Below the pieces are notes generated by a model, which was not told the origin of the DNA, did not search any database, and saw nothing but the letters and a program-made list of their open reading frames with translations. The translations under genes were made by a program, and so were the position numbers. A stretch of 17,500 bases of DNA from Apostichopus japonicus (lineage: Eukaryota; Echinodermata; Holothuroidea; Aspidochirotida; Stichopodidae), in assembly GCF_037975245.1 (NCBI RefSeq), contig NC_092572.1:19822489-19839988 (forward strand), read 5' to 3'. Of the stretch, positions 1 to 8,455 are shown one piece after another; position 1 is the first letter of the stretch, and every line of letters begins with the position of its first letter.

Positions 1-560
1 GCTCAGGGGTCGACTGATTATGCCCTTTAAATAAGGTTAGCAGTTATGGTAAGATAAAGCCACTTTCACTATGACTTTGGCTCTGCTCTAAGGGACTTGT
101 ATAGGAAGCACTTTGGAGATTGCCTGTTGTATCTACTTAGACCCTGTGTTGGATACCAAAGTAATAACAAACAAAATTGTTGTCACTTGTCAAAGTGTGT
201 TGTGTACAGAAATGTCTTTTCATCCATTTTCAAGCAAGGTATTCCCCCCCCCCCCCTCCCACCACCCGCTCCCTGAAGAAGTCTATGTAAGGCGAACTGC
301 ATCGTAGCATACCAATCATGTTTGTTAATATGACACTGTTTTTCATATACTGAACCTTACTGTTATATACACATGCGTAGGCCTACTATATGTAGTGGCA
401 AATACAAAACTGTTTATCCTCAATCTCAAAGAAGTGACAAATAAAGGAGCTTTGATGCTCATTATTATATATAAATAGAGGTTATGTAACAGTGAAACAG
501 TTTTAGAATAGGTATATTTTCCTGCATTTATATAAGTGCTTTATCATTTTTATACTACAG
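1..560. other. Non-coding flank, no gene seen
   Basis: I see no supported exon or RNA here. The stretch is AT-rich, with an uninterrupted C tract near 245-257 followed by CT-rich sequence, and a TAGGCCTA palindrome near 379. A 64-codon open frame at 113-307 runs through the C tract and has no recognisable domain or splice support. The last 20 bases form the polypyrimidine/AG acceptor of the candidate exon at 561. Confidence 0.6.
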
Positions 561-676
561 CCCATAATGACTTGTGAATGTGATGTGGACTGGACAGTCG
601 TTTCACTTATATTAGCACTAACTGGCATCGCAGCTGCACTGATTTACATATCATTTATACTACTTATGCATCCATG
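561..676 (+). CDS. Candidate exon with a single membrane-spanning segment
   Basis: The block is bounded by a good acceptor (T-rich tract ending tactacag at 560) and a good donor (CATG|GTAAGG at 677). In one frame it holds an ATG at 567 with A at -3, a short Cys-containing head (MTCECDVDW), then about 23 hydrophobic residues ending LLMHP, which read as one transmembrane helix. The frame leaves two bases (TG) at the donor. Spliced to the next plausible exon at 2084 these become TGA, giving a 36-residue ORF. It could therefore be a 5' leader exon with an upstream ORF, a tiny membrane protein, or an exon of a Shisa-like single-pass protein with a PY-rich tail whose true partner exon I did not find. 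I do not recognise a family. AT-rich DNA can give hydrophobic frames by chance, so confidence is limited. Confidence 0.4.
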
Positions 677-2083
677 GTAAGGAACTTTCAGAATTATTCT
701 TTGTTTTTTACCATACAAATTATGCATATTTGTTCAACCTATATCTACTATAAGAAAACAGTTTTCAATTGAAAGGGTTGTGTCATACTGTACACAGTAT
801 TGTAATGTGAAATTTGTACAGTTATGTGATATCCTACTTCAGAGTGCCGCTGTGACAGCACAAAAGAACATATAGGCCGACCCAAAATGTGTAACACCTA
901 CCTTACTGCCCAGTCCCTAATTTTGAAGATTATTATTGAGATTTAGCTGCATTTAGATTTTACAACAAGTATATATGTAAAACAGCAAATAGCACAATCA
1001 CTTAAGGAATAATTTATATTTTCTCAAATTAATGGCCTTATGTAGAATCATCTCTATACATAAAAACAAAGGACTACAGTTGTTAGTTTTAAATGTATAT
1101 ATAAATTAATCCTTACATTGCTCCAGATGAATAAATCAACCAAATGAGATTGTGCACTCAGTGTTGCAGGTGGATATATCCGCCTTAGAGGAATGGTGTG
1201 TTCAATGTATTAGTTTGTAACACCCCGTCCCATGCTGTTTTCATTTCTGAAATGTTTATATTAGAGTAAAGGATGCAATTCCGCAGAAATCTATGCTATA
1301 CATGCAGTTTCACTGATATTTTTGGAGAATTTTACAATTGGACATGGCTTGTTGCTGCAAGTAGTGTATAGAGGAGGCACTTGCTGAAATAATAGCTGAT
1401 CTCAACAGTGATGATGAGGGTTTTGCTACTTGAATTCAGCATTACAGTGATAATAGTTCACATTATAAGTTAAATTTATCAAACTAAACACTTTCAAAGT
1501 TTTTCAAAGTATATACCATAAGAATGTAAATTTAGTTTCCAACCATATTTATGTATGTGTTATGTTAGGCCTTGGCAAATGATTAATTCAACTAAAGTAG
1601 TCTACAAAGTGCAATATTATGCCTGGCCTGGTCCAGTTATATGTGTAAGCTTTGCTGATGTGACAGGCTTTTAAATATGCAAAAATGACTATGTGCCACA
1701 CGGTCAGAGCAGGGGTAACTTGTGATGCAATAATAGAGCGTTCAAAATGAGAATGTGAAAGACACAGTTCAATTTCTCTTCTGTTTCTATGCTATAACCT
1801 GTTAATGTGTGTGTGAGTACTCACAAGAGGACAAAGTCTGTCTAGTCTATGTATAATTACCTTCACCTGACATGAAAATTTCACTGATTGACAATGACAG
1901 GGTAATCTTTCTATTGTTAGGAGTTAGTATAAAAAGGACAAAAACAAAGAGGAAAATATCACAAGAATTTACAGTTAAAAAGCATGTTTCTGGAGACAGG
2001 CCTCTCCGCCTAGTTTTGTTCAGTACAGGGTTAGGGTTAGGGTTTGATTAAGTTCCAATTCTGATGATATTTTTTTACTTCAG
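677..2083. other. Probable intron or spacer, no gene seen
   Basis: About 1.4 kb of AT-rich sequence has stops in all frames and no convincing exon. At 2027-2045 there are just over two and a half copies of the animal telomere unit TTAGGG, too short to mean more than a small interstitial run. The stretch ends in a T-rich tract and cttcag, the acceptor for the block at 2084. Confidence 0.5.
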
Positions 2084-2147
2084 AAAACTGCAAACATGGG
2101 TGCTCCAATAGATGCTCCTCCACCATATCCCAATGGCGAAAAAGCAG
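2084..2147 (+). CDS. Candidate start exon of a PY-motif, proline-rich protein
   Basis: A strong acceptor (seven T then acttcag, ending 2083) precedes the exon, and AAAGCAG|GTATTA ends it. The ATG at 2096 has a favourable context (AAACATGG) and opens MGAPIDAPPPYPNGEKA, with a PPPY motif of the kind bound by WW domains. It ends with one base of a codon (phase 1), which matches the exon at 3223 and restores GAT (Asp) across the junction. The 12 bases before the ATG are open in the same frame, so coding could begin further upstream; ATG at 674-676 of the previous exon would be in frame directly at the junction. The start choice rests on context only. Confidence 0.5.
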
Positions 2148-3222
2148 GTATTACATAAAGCTACCACTCATTCATTTAACAGTAACCTATGGAATCATTT
2201 CTGTTGCTCAGAGATGCCAGTTGGAATGCAGAATCATATATAATTTTTGCCAGTTTTTTCTTTGTTACTGATTTATTACGTTCAGTGATATGCTCACGCC
2301 AGGCTGCGGCGGGAAGGCATGTGTTGGCCGTGCACGGCAGTTCTAAATCCCTCCAAGTACAAAGAGAATTGTAAACATTTCTGCCTGGCACTATTCTTGA
2401 TGATTAATATCACAGCTTTACCAAATTTACCAACAAATGGGAGAACAGTTGGGACAGAAGTTAGCTCCAGAATCGGAAAAAGATAGCACCATTTGCCATC
2501 TGAGTATACTTGCAAAGATTTTCCAAATGGGAGGGGGACACCCCACCACTTAGACCCTTCCTCCAGGACGTGGATCACACAACCTTGCAAACCCGTCCGG
2601 CACTCAAATATTCCTGAGCACATCCCTGTACATAAACACAGGTAGTCAAGGCGTTCTGTGAAAATTCCTAACATGGCTTTGTGATTAAAGTTTTAAATGA
2701 AATTGAGGTGTCATCCATGGTTACACGGTAGTGTTGCTTCTGACTGCCCCCCCCCCCACCCCACAACCTCATCCCTAGCCTAGCAGGTAAAGGGATCACC
2801 ACCAACTATGGTCTGGATAGTACAGTTGGTAGAGCATATGACTCGTTATCATGAGGTCACTCTGGTTCGGAAACGTGTTTTCGCTCAACTCTTTCTCCAT
2901 GGTGTGTATAAATTTTATCAAGTCAGATTTTCTGTTAGAATCTGTAGGTGGTCAATTTTGGTATCGTTTCTTCGTCGTCGATATTTGTGGTGTTTTGATT
3001 TTTGATACAGATATCGTTTGATAGTGTGGTCATAGGTGGTCTTACTGCGATCGAGCTTTCCGACTTAGACAGGAGTTCTAACCAAGTAAATTCAACTCAA
3101 CGATGTCTACATTGCATTGTCATCGTCAACATTGTCCGCATAACTTCTACCCAGCAACATGTTTTTATTCTGCATTCATTTTTTACACCCGTTACAACCC
3201 TTTTCTCCTCTTGTGATTACAG
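2148..3222. other. Intron with tRNA-like relic; otherwise nothing assigned
   Basis: This interval separates the two PY-rich blocks. The segment from about 2280 to 2670 is richer in GC than its surroundings and has open frames on both strands (longest 126 codons on the minus strand). None has a recognisable domain, so it may be an old repeat. A C tract lies near 2747-2757, and a degenerate tRNA-like segment is listed separately at 2811-2877. Confidence 0.45.
2811..2877 (+). ncRNA. Degenerate tRNA-like sequence (tRNA pseudogene or SINE head)
   Basis: The core AGTTGGTAGAGC matches a tRNA D-arm/A-box. It is followed by a perfect five-pair anticodon stem (TATGA at 2837-2841 with TCATG at 2849-2853, counting one G-T pair) around the seven-base loop CTCGTTA, which would place CGT as anticodon. 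An AGGTC variable segment and GGTTCG, resembling the B-box, come next. The D stem has a mismatch, the T arm does not pair, and I see no acceptor stem, so it is not a working tRNA. A SINE derived from a tRNA is the other reading, but I could not find a tail or target-site duplication. Confidence 0.35.
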
Positions 3223-3410
3223 ATTCACCTCCTTATACCGAGGGCACGGCTTACCCTCCTCTCTTGCAACAGGGATATCCACAAATGGGGCAATTACCTC
3301 AAGCACAACAGCCAGCCCCAGGGTATTCGGCACAACAACCAGCCCCAGGGCATCAGATAAGCATATATGTCCACATCCCCGCCTCTCCCCCTGCCCCCAC
3401 TCCCATCTAG
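3223..3410 (+). CDS. Candidate PY/Gln/Pro-rich exon
   Basis: A strong pyrimidine-rich acceptor (ttttctcctcttgtgattacag) precedes the block. Joined in phase 1 to the exon ending 2147 it reads DSPPYTEGTAYPPL, then QQGYPQMGQ, then a doubled unit QQPAPGYSA / QQPAPGHQ. PPxY motifs and Tyr/Pro/Gln repeats suggest a disordered adaptor tail. If it runs to the in-frame stop at 3408-3410 the protein is 79 residues. Alternatively it ends at 3356, exactly on a codon boundary, at CAG|ATAAGC. That looks like a normal CAG|GTAAGC donor with +1 changed to A, and it would splice in phase to the Asp-run exon at 4072. The only usable GT nearby (3323) gives phase 2 and fits no exon I see. Membership in the recombinase gene is therefore an inference. 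Confidence 0.45.
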
Positions 3411-4071
3411 TTTTTTGGTTGCTGTTTGGTGATATTCCTTTGCACGATATTGATATATTACATCATATACAACCTACGTGGGTTATGATTTTTCATCATA
3501 CTACTTTCTTTATCAGTTTTTGCACTGTTGCACACAGGATACTGCACCGCACTGCACGTATATTGCAGTGTATTTCTTGTATTGCAGTATGAAAGTCGAT
3601 TGAAACCTTTAATATTAAAAAATGTCGAAACTAGCCAGAGTTTTCTTTTGGTCTTTCTCTTGTTTGTGGATTTGAAAAATGATAAATTTGGGAGACAATA
3701 AATACATACTGCAGTAAAAAAATTCAGAAAGTCTGTACCAGTGGCGTTTCCTGTAATAAATTAAATGGTACAGCCAAAATATCTTTGACAAAAGTATACA
3801 TAGTGTCATAGGACATGGGTGTAGAGTCTAAACGTGCATATATATATATATATATGTGACCACCCAGACCATACAGAACGATTTCAGTTTTTCCCATCCA
3901 CTACATAATAATGCTATAGTAACAGGCTATTGTATATTAAATCAGGCTTTGTAATTATTGCAAAGTTTGTTTACAGGCCTGTGCAATTGCATAGACAGTA
4001 AATGATCCAAAGCTGCAATCCTCAATTGAATATGACATTCATATACATGCTTTCTTTTGCTTTATGCTAAG
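3411..4071. other. Probable intron, no gene seen
   Basis: This is AT-rich sequence with stops in every frame. It holds nine AT dinucleotides at 3838-3855 and several AATAAA-like motifs (one near 3697) without a clear downstream element. It ends with a T-rich tract and gctaag, the acceptor for the Asp-run exon. Confidence 0.5.
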
Positions 4072-4383
<312 letters not shown>

Positions 4384-4928
4384 GTAAGTTTGTGAGGTCG
4401 ACTATATCATTGGCAAAGCAATAGTTACCAAAACACTTCCTAACATTTTCACTTGAACACTTCATTGGTAAATTTTGCCACTTCCTTGTAGACACCACCT
4501 TTCTCTAATGATCTAAATTGGTAGGTAGGGTCCCTTTGAGGCTTTCAGTTTATTTCAAAGTGTGTGTATCGGAAACATGCAGAATCTTTGTATATGAAGA
4601 TATGTTTGAAGTTTAACAAACTTTGGTTGTGTAAAACATTTGGTTTGTCTGAAAATGAAGAGCTGGCATGAGCCGAATGGCACGATGTGATATCAGATTA
4701 CTACAAAGGTAGTCACTTTGATGAATATTTAGTTGGTATTCAATCTGGAATGCTTATTGTCAAATTGGTCCATGATTTTTGGAAGCTTCAAGTTTGTATA
4801 AACATTAATAAATTTGAACCTTGTGTCAATAAATTTGTCTACATTTGTAATATTTTTATTAGTATAATGCCCTGTTATAGATTTTATCTATCTACACTTT
4901 GAAGTATCCTGTATTCTATTTTATACAG
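4384..4928. other. Intron of the recombinase gene
   Basis: The intron is 545 nt, starting gtaagt and ending in a T-rich tract plus tatacag. A 71-codon open frame at 4687-4902 has no recognisable features and is interpreted as chance. A frame also runs from a Met at 4899 across the acceptor into the next exon, but those ten residues (MKYPVFYFIQ) read intron sequence. Confidence 0.7.
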
Positions 4929-6702
4929 CCACAACAGAATATGCGATGCGGTAGACGAAAATTGCGTGACTATGTTTCAGATAGTGAGGACTCTGATGAG
5001 GATTGTTCTGATAGCAATGGGGTGTTGCAACGACTTGCAAATCTACGTTACCTAAGAGAAGGAAACTACAAAAAACCAAGAAGAACATGCCCATTTTGCT
5101 CTAAATCCTACAGTGAGAAACTGGCAAGACACATTGGAACTATCCATAGACACATTCCACAAGTTGCTGCAGCATTGAAGCTTCCAAAGAAGGAAATGGA
5201 TGAAGCCTTTTCAAAGATGAGGAAGGAGGGGATCCTGATGGTAAACAAAGAAAAGATGAAAAGCAGAACACCAGTGTTTGAGAGAGAGAGAAACACTGCA
5301 TCCAATCAACCCCTTGTCATGTGTGGACTATGCAAAGGTTTCTATGTCAAAAAGTGTTTCTCCAGACATAAGATAAAGTGTCAAGGTGATAGCTGTGAAG
5401 AAGCATGTACAATACCTGTGTCATTACTAATGTCTGAAACAACAAACCAAAACAAACTTTTGTCCGAGTTTAGTGTAAACATTTTATACAAATTCCGAGG
5501 CGATGAAGTTGGTTCTATTTGCAGAGAGGACCCTGTGATCCTGAATGTTGGCAAAAGACTATGGGATAAGGGACGAGCCAAGGAAAACAAGAAAACGGAG
5601 GTTCGTAAGTCTGTAATGAGTGACATGAGGAGACTTGCCTCACTTTATCTGCACTTCAAGGAGCAAAAGACTATCCATGCTTCACATTTTACTCTGGAAA
5701 CTGGTACATCAAGGGATATGTTTGATCGAAAGAACTTCAGCATCCTGAGTGAAGCAATTAATGCTTACACACTAAACAAAGAGAAAGCCAGTATCAAGTC
5801 AGGATTAAAACTTGGTATCTATTATCTTCTAAAGAAGGCCTCAAAGGTGATCAAAGCAACACATCTTGTAGAAGAGAATGACATTGCAGCAGCTGACATA
5901 GACAGGTTTGTCTCTGTTCTAGAGCTAAATCAGAACTTTCTGTTTGGAGATGCTTCATATCAAATAAATATGAACCGCCAAAAGAACTTGAGAAAACCTG
6001 CGGCACTTCGATTGGAAGAAGACATCAACAAACTTCGAAGTTATACTGTGGCAACATTGAACTCAATGATGAATGATGACTTTATCATCTGGGATTCACA
6101 CAACTTTAAGAAATTACGGGATCTAACTGTCACAAGATTAACACTCTTCAATGCAAGAAGAGGTGGTGAGCCCAGTCGTTTGTCATTGGATGAGTGGAGA
6201 CAGGCCAGTTGTAATGCTTGGATTGATAAGCAAAAGGCAGAGGCTATTCAGGATCCTGTAGCGAAACATCTCCTTAATGAGCTCAAAGTCACATACCAAT
6301 CTGGCAAAGGTAACAACCACTTGGTTCCAGTATTGTTCCCTGATGATTGTATTAAGCCCATGGAAACACTCACTAGCAAGGAAACCAGAAGCACAGCATG
6401 CATAAGACAATGCAACCCATACGCATGCACACAAGGATCCAACAATCATGTGAGTGGATGGCACGCCCTTAATGGTGTTTGTGATGACGCAGGCATTGAC
6501 AGCACATCAAATCTTACAGCCACCAAAAATAGGCACAGAATTAGCACCATCTATGCATCACTTGAAATTCCTGAAAAGGAGAGAGCACTCTTTTTTAAGC
6601 ATATGGGACACAGTGCAGACATAAATGAAAACATTTATCAAGCACCTGCTGCAATAATGGAGGTTGTGAGAGTAGGGAAGCAACTGCAACAAATTGATAA
6701 AG
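4929..6702 (+). CDS. Zinc-finger and tyrosine-recombinase exon (Crypton-like)
   Basis: This single exon encodes about 591 residues, counted here from the Pro codon at 4929. Residues 19-31 are acidic. Two zinc-finger-like motifs follow: C54-x2-C57-x10-H68-x4-H73, and C132-x2-C135-x11-H147-x3-C151. The C-terminal third has the tyrosine-recombinase signature: Arg I at R411 in NARRGGEPSRL (the GxRxxE..L context, codon 6159-6161), the box NRHRIST with catalytic Arg II at R537, HMGHS with H561, and the nucleophile Y570 in NENIYQ (codon 6636-6638). By family knowledge these residues cleave and religate DNA through a 3'-phosphotyrosine bond. The His normally three before Arg II appears as Asn534. The exon ends at AAAG|GTGAGA, a near-consensus donor leaving phase 1. 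The frame remains open 15 codons further to a TAA at 6750, but only the 6702 donor gives the phase needed by the next exons. Activity is unproven. Confidence 0.88.
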
Positions 6703-7071
6703 GTGAGAAACTGGGCACCATGCATATACCTTGGGCAGACAGCTCTGGGTAAAACTCATCAACATGACCATTCCTTGACAAATTAGAACTAGGCATCAGG
6801 GATGGCTGTAAAACCTGTGAGGGCACTTAAGCAATTAAATACAACCCACCAGTAATTTGAGCATACTGGTCCAGTCATCACTGGATTGTAAGTGATGTAC
6901 CTCACTCATCATTTTGGTATGCTTGGGTGTGGAAATATGAAATTTTAGCAGGAGTGTCACAGCACATAGATATGAACTTATTTTCCTACTAGGGTATTAA
7001 TTGAGTTTTTAGAAAAATATCTAACTTACTTGTTTTAGTACTTTTACAATGTATTTTTCTTATTTACACAG
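6703..7071. other. Intron of the recombinase gene
   Basis: It begins gtgaga and ends ttatttacacag. The first 47 bases stay open in the YR frame up to a TAA at 6750-6752, so intron retention would add GEKLGTMHIPWADSSG and terminate the protein just after the catalytic domain. From 6979 it belongs to the duplicated segment described separately. Confidence 0.7.
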
Positions 7072-7128
7072 CAAATCCATCCACGCAAAATGATGAGTAC
7101 TCTTCCGATGGTGCAGAGAACAGCTCAG
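7072..7128 (+). CDS. Recombinase gene acidic exon, copy 1
   Basis: The acceptor is ttatttacacag and the donor CTCAG|GTATTT. The exon is 57 nt, symmetric phase 1, reading A-NPSTQNDEYSSDGAENSS. It is a Ser/Asp/Glu-rich linker after the recombinase domain, probably disordered, with several Ser residues in acidic context that fit casein-kinase-II-like sites. It has no other recognisable role. It is nearly identical to the exon at 7223-7282. Confidence 0.83.
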
Positions 7129-7222
7129 GTATTTTCCTACTAGGGTATTTAATTGAGTTTTTAGAAAAATATCTAACTTGCTTTTTTAGTAGTTTTACAA
7201 TGTAGTTTTCTTATCTACACAG

Positions 7223-7282
7223 CAAATCCATCCACTCAAAATGATGAGTACTCTTCCGATGGTGCAGAGAGCAGCAGTTCAG
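7223..7282 (+). CDS. Recombinase gene acidic exon, copy 2
   Basis: The acceptor is ttatctacacag and the donor TTCAG|GTATTG. The exon is 60 nt, symmetric phase 1. Compared with copy 1 it has a silent ACG to ACT change, AAC to AGC (Asn to Ser), and one extra Ser codon near the end. Because both splice sites are retained in both copies, either exon or both could be included without changing frame. Confidence 0.83.
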
Positions 7283-7717
7283 GTATTGTACAAAATCATG
7301 TTGAATCTTTTTTGTAATGAATATTTTTAAATTGATAGCACTTTTTTATTGCAATTTATTTATTAGTTTAAGCCTATATGTGTGTGGTTTGGATTTGTTA
7401 TCAGATTTCAAGAATGCCTTGCAGCATTTTATTGTAGAAAAATAAACAGTTTTGTTATAAGTTACATGAGGTAAGGTTAAGGTGGTAACACTTGGTAAAG
7501 CGCACATTACTGTAAAAAACTCAATAGCGCTCAATGGTAGAGTGTCCATTTAAGTCATGTCTACTTCAGTTGAGACTCATGTCAAGTAAATTAAACTTAG
7601 TCCAGAAATTCAAACTTTTAGTCTGAGTCACGGGCATGTTGTTGTTGTTACAACACAAGAATAAATTTTGTTCTAATGATTTAATGTTGATATGTTTGTA
7701 ATATTCTTGCACTACAG
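7283..7717. other. Intron of the recombinase gene
   Basis: The intron is 435 nt of AT-rich sequence, beginning gtattg and ending cactacag. I see no coding or RNA signal in it; the minus-strand 67-codon frame at 7346-7549 has no recognisable motif. Confidence 0.6.
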
Positions 7718-7771
7718 ACAGTCAGGCAGGCACCATTTTAAGCTCTGAAGCAGAGTACCACGTTCAACGAG
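7718..7771 (+). CDS. Recombinase gene 54-nt exon
   Basis: The acceptor is ttgcactacag and the donor CGAG|GTAATC. The exon is 54 nt, phase 1 on both sides, giving D-SQAGTILSSEAEYHVQR after joining. No motif is recognised; it extends the polar linker between the recombinase and the C-terminal domain. Support comes from the splice sites, the preserved phase and the absence of stops, but a 54-nt exon is short enough that this is moderate evidence. Confidence 0.7.
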
Positions 7772-8311
7772 GTAATCAAATTTTCTTTAACCTAAAGTGT
7801 CCGTGCATTAAAACGAGAGCATTTCTCAAATTTGTAATGTTACTCCATGAAGAAAAATATACTTTCAACGTGCATTTACTGTGTAGATTATGTATGATGC
7901 TTACTGAATAGAAATTTAATTTTATTATCTAATTGAAATCAGTGCGAGATAAAAAACTTTACATATTGCTGTTCATTTAATTGTAACTTCTAATATGAAT
8001 TATGTTAACGAAGGTGTTGGTGAGAGTTGCCTGACAAAAGTGTGAATTATATGAACAGAAACGTGCCTTCTGATATGGTGATTAGAATGTTTCTAAACTA
8101 ATTTGAAAATGAGACAGTTCTCTAATCGGTGAATCAACTGATGGAAATGAAACATAGGATTCTAGTAAAAAGGATACTCAAAAATTGAATATATTGAGCA
8201 TATATAATGTTTTTTTCAATGTTATTGTGGACCATGCTTCACATTACATCTCTATATCATGTAAAACACACAAACATGCATACACAAAGGAAGTATCTAT
8301 TGGTCTGTTTA
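7772..8311. other. Intron of the recombinase gene, left of the LINE
   Basis: This is the left part of a 4.7-kb intron that continues at 12328. Without the LINE and one copy of the target duplication the intron would be about 670 nt. It begins gtaatc and contains AT-rich sequence without a recognisable feature. An open frame from 8185 crosses the LINE boundary at 8311/8312 and is therefore not a real gene. Confidence 0.65.
8298..8311 (+). repeat. Left target-site duplication of the LINE
   Basis: TATTGGTCTGTTTA here is identical, all 14 bases, to 12328-12341 immediately after the element's poly(A). It defines the 5' end of the insertion at 8312. Confidence 0.93.
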
Positions 8312-8455
8312 TATCCTCCTTGATAATGATGCTTACAATTGTAATTATGTATATATGTCATACTGCTTCACTTATATTGTGTTTATTGGATATGCCTGAG
8401 TCTCATATCGTTAGCTTTTGCAAGTCTATTTTGTTCGGATCCCTCTTGCAATATC

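Larger units (their letters stand above)
6979..7287 (+). repeat. Tandem duplication of an exon with its flanking intron
   Basis: Copy 1 is 6979-7129 and copy 2 is 7130-7287. Each carries the same intron tail (ttttcctactagggta... to the acceptor), a small exon and the start of the next intron. The copies differ by a handful of substitutions and small indels across about 150 bp, so the duplication is recent. Since the exon is phase 1 at both ends, the duplication adds 20 residues without breaking the frame. Confidence 0.93.

Noticed and set aside
2027-2045. Interstitial telomere repeat
   Set aside because: Fewer than three TTAGGG units; too short to indicate a telomere fusion or telomere-targeted insertion.
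2294-2674. 126-codon minus-strand frame
   Set aside because: No recognisable domain, no splice or start support, and overlapping open frames on the other strand; probably a base-composition effect or an old repeat.
4899-4928. Met at 4899 as the start of the recombinase
   Set aside because: The ten residues before Pro (4929) read an intron's T-rich tract and acceptor; the preceding exon joins at 4929 in phase.
6703-6752. C-terminal tail GEKLGTMHIPWADSSG of the recombinase frame
   Set aside because: It lies after a near-consensus donor (AAAG|GTGAGA) whose phase matches all downstream exons; the other donor at 6749 leaves phase 2, which meets a stop in the next exon.
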